From: Sisyra terminalis
Lineage: Eukaryota > Arthropoda > Insecta > Neuroptera > Sisyridae
Reading direction: 5' to 3'
NCBI GenBank assembly: GCA_958496175.1
Contig: OY292278.1
Coordinates: forward strand, 6,758,001 to 6,822,000
DNA: 64,000 bases
Below are positions 46,989-58,592 of the stretch, piece after piece; position 1 is the first letter of the stretch, and each line of letters opens with the position of its first letter. Both the position numbers and the translations under genes were made by a program. Below the pieces are notes generated by a model that was not told the origin of the DNA, did no database searches, and worked only from the letters and a program-made list of their open reading frames with translations.

Positions 46989-47751
46989 TGATATAATCAG
47001 CTTCAATAGTATTCTCAATGATTGAGGCCTATTGAGGCTAATTTTATTAATGATTTAAGATCAATAGTTGAAACAAAATCTTGTGTTTTAATTGTATAGT
47101 GAAAAAATATTCTTTTCCGGTACACCAATTATACAGAGTTGAAGTTGTAGGTAATTTATTTGGGTTTTCTTTGATGGTAAAAATTACAGTTTCAACTGCA
47201 AAGGTAGCGATTTATGTATCTTCTGTTACTGGTAGGTCTGATTTTGACAAGATATATAAAAATAGTTTTAAAATACTATCAAAATACTATCGCATTTTCA
47301 ACAAAGAACAATATGATGAAATTTCTTAAACCATTGGAGAACAACCAAATTACAACGAAAAATAAAATTGCAATATATAAAATTAAATGTAATTACTGTG
47401 AAAAATTCTACATTGGCCAAATTGGTAGATCTTTCGAGGCAAGATATAAGGAACATACATCCAAGAATCATGTCATTGGTCAAAATCTATTAAGTTTTAG
47501 TAACAAATTCACTGATTGGTCAAATTAAGGATTGAGTTTTGTACGGTGCGTTATGATTGGCCCATGCATCCTGCGCCATTGAAATAAGTACAGTTCCTTG
47601 ATTTGGACAAAGTAAGCTAAGTATTTCTCGTTTAAAGTGACTTTTGAGTACGGAACATTTGGAACGGTATTTCTTTCGATTTATAATTCATATATCGCAA
47701 AGAAAATGATTGTTATTTAAATAATTTTTCTATATAACTCTTAATTATGGT
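46293..47751. repeat. Near-perfect inverted duplication, ~700-bp arms, ~62-bp spacer
   Basis: The left arm 46293-46988 and right arm 47051-47751 are reverse complements. The encoded 104-residue frames (46510-46824 minus and 47214-47528 plus) are identical residue for residue, as are two other mirrored frames. The only difference noticed is a 6-bp insertion, TGCGCC, in the right arm near 47570. The spacer is 46989-47050. Such identity contrasts with the 80-90% of the other palindromes here. It is either very recent or an assembly fold-back. Confidence 0.9.
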
Positions 47752-48960
47752 AATTATGGTATCTGGGCAATACGTCACGAATATTTTTTTTGAACTTCTG
47801 TTCAAATTTATGTTTATGGTATGATTTTTATATATTATTATATTAAATTATACTACATAAATTGGGCCGCAATATATCCTATATATTGTATACACTGTAG
47901 AACTGTTCAAAATCAGCGAAAAAATCTTATTTTTGAAAAATATATTTTTTTTGTGGCAAATTAAGAGATTAAGAATGAAATAAGAACCTTGTTCAATTGA
48001 GAATTTCAATCGTTATATTTGATAAAAAAATTAACCAAATCAATATCAGATCATCAAATCGTTTAGTAGGTATATATTTTATCTTTTATTTTATTTTGCA
48101 AATCGCTTATCTATTTAATTTACGACTTTTTCACCTCCATTGGAATCACTTCGAAATTTTATAGCCCCAGTAAATATTATTTAACCCACACATCACTCTT
48201 TTCTCCATTAAATTTTCAGCCGTCAGCATTTTATTTTTATTTTTTTCAAACATATTCGAAAGGCGCTAAAACTATTCACAATATTATACAATTCATATCA
48301 AATGTGTTGACTCGTCCGGCATTTTATAACGCTAATTAAGACCAATAATTAAAAAAAATAATCCAAATTGGCCGCAAGTCAAAAATTATAATAACAAATA
48401 TTCTTAATTATTCTTAATAGTTGATTATCAACTATGTGATTTTGTATCGAGTTCAATGGAATTGAAATTGAAAAATCGATAGTTCTGGAAAAGTGGGTGG
48501 ACGGAGGAAAATTCAAATTTTCCTTATAGACATATTTCGTGGAAAATTCAATCGTTTATTTTTAGAGAAATTATTTCGATCGTATAACCAATATCTTGTA
48601 CACATGTCTATTTTTCGCAGACGGAAAATTGATACCATTAATTATTGGTAATAAAACATCTCTCCATCCTAATGACCTAAGTAATTAATACGATTAGATC
48701 ACAATTTAAGCTGTTCTCGTACGTTCATATAAACGATGTCATTTTTCTATTGAATCAAAAAAAAAAAAAACGTTAAGGAATAATTGCTTCTGTCGTTCAC
48801 GGTTTACTATTTCACTTAAAGTGGTTTTTATTTTGAGAATCTAGCGAAAATATTTCGCTCACCTTTTACAGACTGACAAGAAAAATTAATAAATAATTTA
48901 CCGAGAAATTTTTTCTTTCGTAAAAATAAACTTAAGAAGCTTCGATCAGTATTCGATAAT
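47752..48960. other. Unannotated AT-rich stretch
   Basis: Nothing recognised beyond homopolymer runs (for example near 48760). Confidence 0.5.
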
Positions 48961-48964
48961 TGCT

Positions 48965-48980
48965 GAAGAGGCGCCTCTTC
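48965..48980. promoter_or_regulatory. Perfect 16-bp palindrome GAAGAGGCGCCTCTTC
   Basis: An uninterrupted GC-rich palindrome in a non-repetitive, GC-richer island (48950-49200). It could be a dimeric factor site. Function is unknown. Confidence 0.3.
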
Positions 48981-49087
48981 TCAAATTTCCGAATCACCTT
49001 GACCCCCGCGAGGCCTTAACCCCTTCGACTCGAATCTCTCTAGATTTCTAATAACAGTTTTAGTTGATGTGGTTATTTAAATTGCAG

Positions 49088-49210
49088 GGGGAAATGAGTC
49101 GACGATATACTATGTCGACTATTTCGTGTCGTGTGTTATGTGATTGGTGTGTGATTACATTGGAACGATTTCGTTGCCACTTGGGTTTAGCATTTTCGAT
49201 AATTGAATAA
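49088..49210 (+). CDS. Candidate terminal coding exon
   Basis: After an acceptor-like TTATTTAAATTGCAG (AG at 49086-49087) the frame GEMSRRYTMSTISCRVLCD and onward is open for 40 codons to TAA at 49208-49210, ending HLGLAFSIIE. GC is raised. The peptide is Cys- and Arg-containing, with no family I recognise, and there is no matching upstream exon or poly(A) signal nearby. It may be chance. Confidence 0.22.
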   Translation, partial: GEMSRRYTMSTISCRVLCDWCVITLERFRCHLGLAFSIIE

Positions 49211-49339
49211 TTTGTGGCCAGACTTAAGACCAATCAAGAGATGAATGTGTAATTTTAAGAGAATTTTTTGTGAATTATTTTCGGATTAAATTACATGTGT
49301 TTAAGTCTGGTTATGGAAACCCAACAATTTTTCAATTAT

Positions 49340-52300
49340 AAGCAAACTGTTTTTTTGGAATTTTATAGTTGGAATTTGGCAAAGTTTTTGGTTGAAATTT
49401 TTGACGAAATTAATTGATTACGGTAGATGAATTTCAACATATTTTTTTGCGAGAGAAAAAATATTTTTTTCAGCTTTCAACAAATAATATATGGAATAAA
49501 TGAAATAATCAACAAACTCCTTAACTATTCGTCTAGAATTTTGATCAAATTTAGAAAAATTTTCTGGTTTAAAAATTATAATTTCTTGAACGAAAAATGC
49601 AAAATTGCACTTATATGAAAATCAGCGCACAAAAATAGCTTTGCAAGAAGCAAATAAACAACCCCGAATTCAGCCCTTAATCGAGGAAAATACTTAGAGT
49701 AATTACTACGAGTAGCAAATACTTTTCATCCCTTGCAAATAAAATAACATATTTTTAACATTTTAGAGACTTTTTGTATCCTTTAAAACTAATTATCATA
49801 TAAAAGATCCAAAAATCAATTTTTTAACGAATCGAAGAAAATTAATATTTGAGATGTCAGAAAAAATTTGACGAAAAAATATTTTTTGATAGAATGGCAA
49901 ATACTTTTCATTCCTTGAAAGAAAATAACATTTTTTTAATATTGTAGGGAATTTTTTCACCCTTTAAAAGTAATTATAAAAGATGCAAAAATTTATTTTC
50001 AAAATTAATTGATTACGGTAGATGAATTTCAACATATTCTTTTGAGAAAGAAAAAAAAATTTTCATCAGCTTTCGACAAATAAAATTAGGAATAAATAAT
50101 CAACAAACTCATTAACTATTCGTCTAGGATTTTGATCAAATTTAGAAAAACTTTCTAGTTTAAAAATTATAATTTCTTGAAAGAAAAATGCAAAATTGCA
50201 CTTATATGAAAATCAGCGCACAAAAATAGCTTCGCAAGAAGCAAATAAACAACCCCGAATTCAGCCTTTAAGGGTGGATCACCCTCAGAAAAAAAAATCG
50301 ATTTTTTTTTCCATAAATGTCTTCTTATAGCATTCCAGAATAACGTGTTAAAAGGATTGGAATAGCTGACTAATGTATTTTCACTGATAAAAATTGATAA
50401 CAAAAAAATATCTTAAAAAAACTTTAAATGCGTTTTTCTCGAAATCAACTTTTTAAAACTGGGAAACAAGATTTCTCAGAAACTATCCAACGGATTGACT
50501 TGAAACTGGAGAGTGTTATAGTTCAACACGTCTTCTTGGTACTGAACCTCTGAAATAGGCCTAACCTCCCCCCTCAAAGTGAAAGAGGGGGAAAGGTCCA
50601 AAAAAGGTCTTTTTTTTTAACTTTTTTTTCAAAGTCGCGTCATTTTGTAGACTTTCACCTTTTTTCAGATTTTCGTGGTTCAGTACCAAGAAGAAGCATT
50701 ACCAAAACCTACATTCTTTGGAAAATTATGATCCAACTTCCGGTTTTCGAGAAAACTTGTCTCCCGTTTGCCTCCTCATTTTTGTGAACCCTTTTTCAAA
50801 GCGCTGTAAAAGAGGGAGGGGGGACATATCGGGGCAAATAAAAATAAAAATAAAAATAGTTCAAAACTTCAACTTTTACATGCCGAAGACTGTTTTTTAA
50901 TATCTCTAAAACACAAAAAAATGGCAGCAGTTTTAAAAAAGTATTTTTTTTTTACGTTCTGACGGTGATCCACCCTTAATCGAAGAAAATTGATATTTCA
51001 AATGGCAGAAAAAAAATAATGACAAAAAAGTTTTTTTGATTGAGTAGCAAATACTTTTCATCCCTTGCAAATAAAATAACATATTTTTAACATTTTAGGG
51101 ACTTTTTGTATCCTTCAAAACTAATTATAAAGGATGCAAAAATCAATTTTTTAATGAATCGAAGAAAATTAATGTTTGAGATGCCAGAAAAAATTTGACG
51201 AAGAAATATTTTTTGATAGAGTAGCAAATACTTTTCATTCCTTGCAAATAAAAAAACATTTTTTTTTAATATTTTAGGGACCTTTTGCATCCTTTAAAAC
51301 TGATTATAAAGGATACAAAACTTTATTAATGCTCAAAAAAAATAATATTAAGGGGCGGATTGTAAAAGGAAGATATTGATTCCTTGAATATTCAAAATGG
51401 TAATCTAGCAAAAGATTTCCGATTTCAAAGAAAATTTCTTTCTCAGAAATAAACTTCCTATATGTTATAAACGATTTTGCTGAGGAAGTAAACTATTTTA
51501 CAAGCAAACTGTTTTTGGAATTTTATAGTTGGAATTTGGCAAAGTTTTTGGTGGAAATTTTTGACAAAATTAATTGATTACAGTAGATGAATTTCAACAT
51601 ATTTTTTTGGGAGAGAAAAAAATTTTTTTTCAGCTTTCAACCAACAAAATAGTGAATAAATAATCAACAAACTCCTTAACTATTCGTCTAGGATTTTGAT
51701 GAAATTTAGAAAAAATTTCTGGCTTAAAAATTATAATTTATATGAAAATCAGCGCACAAAAAAAGCTTTGCAAGAAGCAAAAAAATTTCAGCCCTGATTT
51801 CAGCCCTTAAACGAGGAAAATTGATATTTCAAATGCCAAAAAAAATAATGACAAAAATTTTTTTTGATAGAGTACCAAATACTTTTCATTCCTTGAAAGA
51901 AAAATAACATCTTTTTTAATATTGTAGGGACTTTTGCATCCTTTAAAACTTATTATTAAGGATGCAAAAATCAATATTTTAATTCTCAAAAACCTTAATA
52001 TTAAGGGGCCGATTGTAAAAGGAAGATATTAATTCCTTGAATATTAAAAACGGTAATCTAACCAAAGATTTCCAATTTCAAAGAAAATTTCTTTCTCAGT
52101 AATAAACTTCCTTTATGTTATAAACGATTTTGCTGAAGAAGAAAAATATTTTAAGGCTAATTTTCGGAAGAATATACATAAAAATTTCTTAATTTTAAAA
52201 AAATTTTGTTCTTTTATTCAAAACAACCCCAATGCTTCTTTTTGAATGAAAAAAAAGCATAATCAGGGGGTAGATGTTTTTCCATTTTTCCGAATATTTA

Positions 52301-54880
52301 ACTTTCTTTGCAGGGTAACAGATGTTTTTCAACCTTTTTTAAGGGTTGTTTTCCTTTAAAATAGAGTTTTTCTGCAACTTCTTATGCAAAACAGTCTTTA
52401 CAGATGAAAATTAACTATTAACTACTTTGAAATAAATAATGATAATATTTTCATTCCTAAAATACAAAAAAAAATAACGTAAAAAAAACAATGTTAAGGG
52501 ATGATTTCCTGTAGATAAGCCACAAGTTTTGTTTTTGATAAGAAAGAAAATTTTGTAATCTAATAAAATTTACTTTGGTAAAAGTTTTTTTATTCCTAAG
52601 AAAAATTTCATTTTACTAATATATAATTTTGTTGTTCAGATTTCTTTCATATTTTAAGGGTTGTTGTTATCACTAGATATTTTTTTGGAAAAACAAGAAT
52701 CAAAGTTTATAAATTTTAAAAAGTTTTTTGTTTTAAAATTATAAACATCCCCATTGCTACCTTTTAAATATAAATAATTCAAATGCAGAATAAACATGGT
52801 CAAGGGAAAGATTTTTTTCATTTGTTGGAATATTTGTCCTGCTTTGCAGTGTAACAGATGTTGTTCAATATATTTTAAGGGTTGTTTTTCTTTATAAAAT
52901 AGGTTTTCGGCAACTTCATACGTAAAAGTGCCTTGTAAGATAAAAATAAACTATAAATTACTTTGATATAAATAGAGAAACTGCTTCTATTTCTAAAATA
53001 GAAAAAAAGCGATGTTAAGGGATGATTTTCTAACAAATATTGCTTGATTTTCATTTATTTTAATGTAGCAATTGGTAGGTATTTGGTATAAGAGATAACT
53101 TTATTTTCCTTGGAAAAAATTCAAAATTATTCACTATCGATTTTGACCAAAAAACTGAATATTTTATTTTTGGAAACGGATATTTTTGTAAATGTGAATT
53201 CACGAATGCTTCTATAAATATTTTATGGGAAGGTTGTTTTTTTTATAGAGGATAACAATTATATTGAATACCTCAAATAAGAGTACAATATTTTTATGGA
53301 TGAAAATTTTTTAAAAACTGCATTGAAATAAACAAAGAAATTGTCCTTATTTCATTGATTTGATGGAAAAAGAATAATAAGGGAGGGTTTTTTTATAGAG
53401 GATAAAAATTATTTTGAATTCCTCAAATAAGAGTACAATATTTTTGTGGATGAAAAGCTTTTAAAAACTGCATTGAAATAAGAAAAGAAATTGTCCTTAT
53501 TTCATTGATTTGATGGAAAAAGAATAAAGGGATGCCTTTTTCAAAGTAATTTTTAAGGGTAAACATTTTTCCTGAATACAGGAAAAGTTCCTGGATCTAC
53601 TGACGATTTTAATCGAAAATCATAATAAATTAAGGGTTGTAATTACTTCTGGAAAGCTTGTGCAAAAGTAAACGCAATAATGTCTTACATTTAGTTAATT
53701 TATTGATTTTTTTTTAATTAACATTTTATCACTTGGATGGCCCTCAAACGAAGAAACCACCCCTGAAACAAAAAAAGAAATAAAACCATATAATATGCTA
53801 TTTAATTTTTTTTTTTTTTAAAAAATTAACTGTCACTCCTTGCCTCATTAAAAACTTCTCAATTAGAATTACAAAAAATAGGAAAATTTGGAAGTTATTG
53901 TCGATTTTTGCCTAAAATTTTAATAGACTTTAAGGGTTGTTATTCCATATATTTCCAAATAAAACATACTTTTTGGCAAAAGCGAATCAAACATTCATTA
54001 TTTTGAAAATAATTGTACAAAATTATCTTAGCTTAAAATGAGAAAATTTCTGATTTAATGTTGATCTTATCTACAACTTCATTACATTATAAGGGTTGTT
54101 TTTTATATATTTTCATATAAAGGATAATTAATAAAAGGATGACTTTTTAAAAGTAATTTTTAAGAGTAAATATTTTTCGAAAAGTTCCTGGATCAACTGA
54201 CGATTTTTATAAAAAATCATAATAAATTAAGGGTTGTTATTACTTCGGGAAAACTTGTGCAAAAGTAAACGCAATAATGTCTTATACTTAGTTAATTTAT
54301 TGATTTTTTTTTAAATTAACATTTTATCACTAGGATGGCCCTCAAACGAAGAAACTAAAACCACCCCGAAGAAAATAAAACCATATAATAAACTACTCAT
54401 TTTTTCTATAATCAAAAATTCATTGTCACCACTTGCCACATTAAAAACTTCTCGATTAGAATTACAAAAAATAGGAAAATTTTGAAATTATTGTCGATTT
54501 TTGCCTAAAATTTTAATAGACTTTAAGGGTTGTTATTCCATATATTTCAAAATAAAATATACTTTTCGGCAAAAGCGAATCAAACATGCGTTTTTTTGAA
54601 AATAATTGTACAAAATTATTTTAGCTTAAAATGAGAAAATTTCTGATTTAATGTTGATTCGTATCTAAAATTTCATTAGATTTTAAGGGTTGTTTTTTCT
54701 ATATATTTTCATATAAAGGATACTTCTTTACAAAGACAAATCAAGCATGCGCTACTTTGAAAAGAATTATGCAAAATTATCCTGGATAAAAGTAAAGAAG
54801 TCACAATTTATGAACCAAAAAAATTTCCTTTGATGATGCATTTTTTGGTGACAATTAGGCGATAGTAAGTGCACTTTTCT
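49340..54880. repeat. Satellite-like block of diverged tandem units
   Basis: Two kinds of subunit alternate at 49345-52010: an A unit (TTGATTACGGTAGATGAATT ... AATCAGCGCACAAAAATAGC ... ATTCAGCCCTTAA) at about 49345, 50003 and 51500, and a B unit (CAAATACTTTTCATCCCTTG ... ACATTTTAGGGAC) at about 49720, 49895, 51045, 51225 and 51880. From 52275 a ~540-bp unit occurs twice (52275, 52815), a ~130-bp unit twice (about 53270, 53396), and a ~600-bp unit twice (53526-54131, 54132-54726). The motif TTAAGGGTTGTT recurs about nine times between 52330 and 54690. Copies are 80-90% alike. No coding frame persists. Confidence 0.75.
50271..50976. mobile_element. Hairpin element, family F6, in satellite, TA duplication
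   Basis: The ends AGGGTGGATCACC and GGTGATCCACCCT are perfect inverted repeats flanked by TA on each side (50269-50270; 50977-50978). The uninterrupted A-unit copy reads CAGCCCTTAATCGAGG, whereas here it reads CAGCCTTTA[element]TAATCGAAG, so the empty site can be inferred directly from the paralogous repeat. The interior is a worn palindrome (TTCTTGGTACTGAACC / GGTTCAGTACCAAGAA). Confidence 0.85.
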
Positions 54881-56329
54881 GAGGAAAATTGTGCCAAAAA
54901 TTTTAATAAACTCCCTCATGAAAAACAGGTGTTTCAAGTCCCGTTATTGAGATCATTTTTATTGAAACATCAGAGATATTAATTTGAATAATTCCACATC
55001 CCAAAAAAATATACGATTATGTCTACGATAATAACAATAATTAGATAAAATGTCCAATTATTTTGAACTATTGTTTCGTTGATTTCTCGATTTTTTTTGG
55101 GATTGAATGTGTTTAATCAAATATTAGCATACAATCGATATTTTTTGTGACCAAAGCCTAAATAAAATACTTCTTTTTTTCCAATAGAACCAGGTGGGTG
55201 TTTGAAGAGGAAAAAAATTGTTACCAGAGGCATTTGGAGCGTTTTGGCGTGGTGGATGGAGATGGATGACGTTCGTCGTAATAAATATTCTTGTAAATTA
55301 CGACTTTCGAGAGTGTCGATTCTCATAAGTTATGAGACAAGTTTAACAGTTTGTCAACAAGTCGACCGCCTATATTTTACCCCATAAATATAAAGCCAAG
55401 ATTTCGCCACGATTTCCAACGATAAACGCTCGAGACTTTCATATAATAAATATATCTTTTTTTCTTGCTTTTCAAATTAGAATACAAAAGCGGAGGCTGA
55501 GGAGTTTCCTTATGGACCACTAGCCTCGCGGGAGCAAATTATTTATTTTCAATCGCATCGCACTTAAAAGTTGCTCTGCATTTTCGTAATAAATCAAAAA
55601 ATTAACTATGCAACGTAAGTACATATGTGTGGAGAAGTGGTGAATTGTATTCATTCAACAGACCTATGGGCTTTTCATTTTCTTGGCATCAAATTTATGG
55701 TTATATTGATCGTTTGTGTCACATCTACGACTTGCAATAAATTTTGGAGAAGAAAAAAGATTCAGTTTTTCAATATACGAAACGATTTTTTATTCAATGC
55801 TAGCTGAAAATATTTTTTGTTGGTATTTAAAGAGGTAATGAAATTTTAGATTTGAAATTGAGTAATTGGTAATATTACCAGTGCTATTCAACCTTAAGCT
55901 ATTTGTAAAGGTGACCCAGGCTAAAAGAAATCAAAATATTTAAACTCTAGAAAACCAAAAAACATTTTTTTTCATAAAAATAATAATATACCTCTATTTG
56001 AAGCCAATTATCTTGAAAAGTTTTCAGGGAATATCCACCTCCATCTTCATATCTGTGATTTTTTTTAGTATTCTTTAAAGCCCAAAAATTAATAAAAAAT
56101 CTCAATTTCATATCCCTGAAATGCTGGAGAGAAATAATTAATCAAAACTCTATGAAAGTGCAATTAATGCAAGGACAAACAAAAATCCAAATTTAAGATA
56201 TTTTATCAAGGTACTCTCAAGGAAAAAAATTGTAGGTTTCGGATCCAAAGTCGTGGGTTATCAGGGAGTAATATGCATCGAAACTTATTTTAAATAATGA
56301 AAAATATGAGTCCCTAAAACGGGACCCAA
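54881..56329. other. Unannotated stretch including a GC-richer island
   Basis: 55190-55570 is GC-richer. It includes an acceptor-like TTTTTTTCCAATAGAACCAG at 55180-55199 and TATA-like CATAAATATAAAG near 55385. No convincing coding exon was established; a donor-bounded candidate is given separately. Confidence 0.35.
55490..55610 (+). CDS. Weak candidate first exon with ATGCAAC|GTAAGT donor
   Basis: A GC-richer stretch (AGCGGAGGCTGAGGAGTTTC ... GCCTCGCGGG) is followed by ATGCAAC and a full consensus donor GTAAGT at about 55615. If transcribed it would be a mostly 5'-UTR exon contributing only the start codon and two partial codons. Upstream TATA-like ATAAATATAAAG near 55385 would give a UTR of about 200 nt. 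Only the donor is strong evidence. Confidence 0.18.
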
Positions 56330-56767
56330 TTCTCGAACAATCATCCAACACCACAAAAATTCAGACTTAAATCTCAATTCAATCAATACGCTTTCGTTTA
56401 GAAAACCGTCACCTCCAAGCCTGTATGGCCTTTCAAAGATCCACCAAAAATTCCATTCATTTCGGTCCAATTGTTAGCAACAGGTGGTTTTACTTACCTT
56501 CTTATTGCCCACTCCAAAATCTTCTTGATCTCAATCGAACTTTCTTTGTGAACTCAAAGAATTAGCGATAATTTTGGTTGTATTTAATTTTTTTTCTTTG
56601 TCCATAAATATCCCAATTAGAAATGCCTTATTAATCATTCATAAATCCCCAGAAATCTTATCTAATCTTATCTCACCAGTACATCATTGCATTATTTTCT
56701 CATAGCCCAGTGCTTTCTAAGCCCAGTGCTTAGTTTAGATATGTAGATGATACTTTTGTGATCCATA

Positions 56768-57054
56768 ATCATGGACATTAGACTGGGCTAAAAAATCGAC
56801 TATTTTTTTTTTTGAAAAGTATATCGAAAATATTGTTCCAAGTGATTTTTTTTACTTTGATAGTTTCACAGCATTGACGCAAAAATGAAAGCACAAATAA
56901 AAATCGAAATTAAAGATGCTGGACCTCTTAATATTAATATTAAGGGCTCAAACCTTTCCGAAGTTTTTTTTTGTCACCTTGAACAATATTTTCGATATAC
57001 TTTTTCAAAAAAGAAAAATAATCGTTTTTTTTGGCCCAGTCTTATGTCCATGAT
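56768..57054. mobile_element. MITE related to hairpin family F5, inserted after the YVDD motif
   Basis: The ends ATCATGGACATTAGACTGGGC (split: ATCATGGACAT, then AGACTGGGC) and GCCCAGTCTTATGTCCATGAT are inverted repeats. Inside, TTGATAGTTTCACAGCATTG and CTTAATATTAATATTAAGGG match the right arm of the F5 hairpin at 20800-21640, so this is an internally deleted derivative with most of one arm lost. It splits the RT of the Penelope-like element. Confidence 0.75.
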
Positions 57055-57479
57055 ATTTTCCATCAGTTGCTCTTTTTTCTCAATTCACTACATCCAAAAG
57101 ATTTCACGATGGTGATAAAAATAGAGGCCAATAATTACCCTTCCTTGATATTTTGGATCGACGTAAAAATTATTTCTTTTTAGGTCATTATGTGTACACA
57201 AAATCTATTCACAAAAGTCGATACCTAAATCCTTCTTCACATCACCATTTATCCCAAAAACGTTCTTTGATTTAATCCTTAGTTTTTCTCGCTTTATTCG
57301 TCTCGGAAATTTTATCACTTAGTTTGGAAACAAACCACATCTCTGTAGCATTGCGTTGCAATGGATACGATCGATGGAAGATTAAATTAATCGTCAATGA
57401 GTTGAAAACACTAAATGGCTCGCCAAATGAACTCAAAATGAGCAAATTAATGCCTCGAATAATTCTTCTAGAGGCAAAC

Positions 57480-57840
57480 TCTCAATGGTAATGATGAAGA
57501 AATCTCTAAAAAACAACAAAAGACTTTTAAACATAGGAAGGAAGGGCATCAATATGCTGATAGATCTTTTAAAAGGATACCAAATTTAAGAAAGCTTCCT
57601 CAAACTATAGGGAAGAATAAGGAGTCAAACGCTTGCCGGAAATATGGTGAAGGAAATGAAACTACCTCCCACGTACTATGTGTCTACCCAGCCATGATCC
57701 AAAGCCATTTTAACTCACGAAGATCCCATTGTTATCTGCTGTGATTTATTTCAGAAGCTAACCGGACCAATTGGAGCTAGAAACATAGCTGGAGCGCAAT
57801 AAATTTTGCAGGACACATCGCGGAAAAACTTTTACCAAAG
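57480..57840 (+). pseudogene. LINE C-terminal zinc-knuckle fragment inside the Penelope-like element
   Basis: NACRKYGEGNETTSHVLCVY followed by PAMIQSHF (57626-57715) matches the C-terminal CCHC-type finger of several LINE ORF2 proteins (usually C..CG...ET..H.LC.CP), with two of the cysteines replaced by Tyr. It lies between two blocks that belong to the Penelope-like linker and is foreign to that element. Boundaries are approximate. Confidence 0.5.
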
Positions 57841-58592
57841 ACTCCTATAAAAAAAAAGAATAAGAAGACATCTCTTGATGAAGCTGTGAATTTGAATCGT
57901 CTCGTATCTCTTTCTTATCTACGAGGTTTATCTTACGAGGAAAATATATTTTAAAGGTGATATTAAAGCCTCCAATGAATATATCCTGTACAAGTCCATC
58001 TCCAAAGGAAAAGGTTCCAGCATTGGAAAAGCCTGTGGTATTCAATATCCCCTGGTCATGTAGAAAAATATATGTTGGTAAAACCGGAAGAATTCGTAAG
58101 TGCATGTCTCAAAAAGCATCTGAGGAATACCAATTTGGTCAAATCGACCTCTCAGGTATGGCTGAAGATTATTAGACTACTGCATGATTTATTTTCTATA
58201 TTTTTACGTAGTTTTTTCAAAAGAAAGCACCAAAAAGGATAAGGGATCGTGGTTTTGGATTTTATCCGACCTAGATGGTGATTCTCCTGACTTTTAAGTT
58301 GAATAGTTCTTCAAGTAAAAAACAGAAGGATTTTTTTCTTCTTCAATTGGTTGGTCCGTTGTTCTGCTTTAACCATTCAATGGTTTTTACCACCAACAAA
58401 AATATATACCTCGGATGTCTTAAGAAGCATTTTAAAATTAGTTTTGATGTATATTACGTTCGAAAAATGCAACCTGGAAGATTTGCACTACGTTGGTGAC
58501 ATTGTCCATTGAATTAACCCACGATTTTGGATCCAAAAGTCACAATTTTTTCACTGGAAAGTTGAAAATTATTAAAAATCGACCATCAAATC

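Larger units (their letters stand above)
56330..58175 (+). pseudogene. Penelope-like element: RT to GIY-YIG, interrupted twice
   Basis: Plus-strand motifs appear in the order expected for a Penelope-like element. PSLYGLSKIHQKFHSFRS (about 56420; usual YGLPKIHK) precedes FRYVDDTFVI (YVDD at 56740-56751). After a MITE (56768-57054) come FLNSLHPKDFTMVIKIEANN, LGHYVYTKS with SRYLNPSSHHHLSQKRS (about 57190-57260), and NHISVALRCNGYD. After a foreign LINE fragment come LSYLRGLSYE (about 57915), ALEKPVVFNIPWSCRKIYVG and KTGRIRKCMSQ (58020-58110), the decayed GIY-YIG endonuclease with CSCGK worn to WSCRK. YVDD is preserved, but stops and frameshifts make the copy inactive. Confidence 0.85.

Noticed and set aside
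56490..56580. Minus-strand exon ending AAGAAG|GTAAGT
   Set aside because: The donor match is strong, but the plus strand here encodes the Penelope-like RT in register with blocks on both sides, which explains the sequence better.
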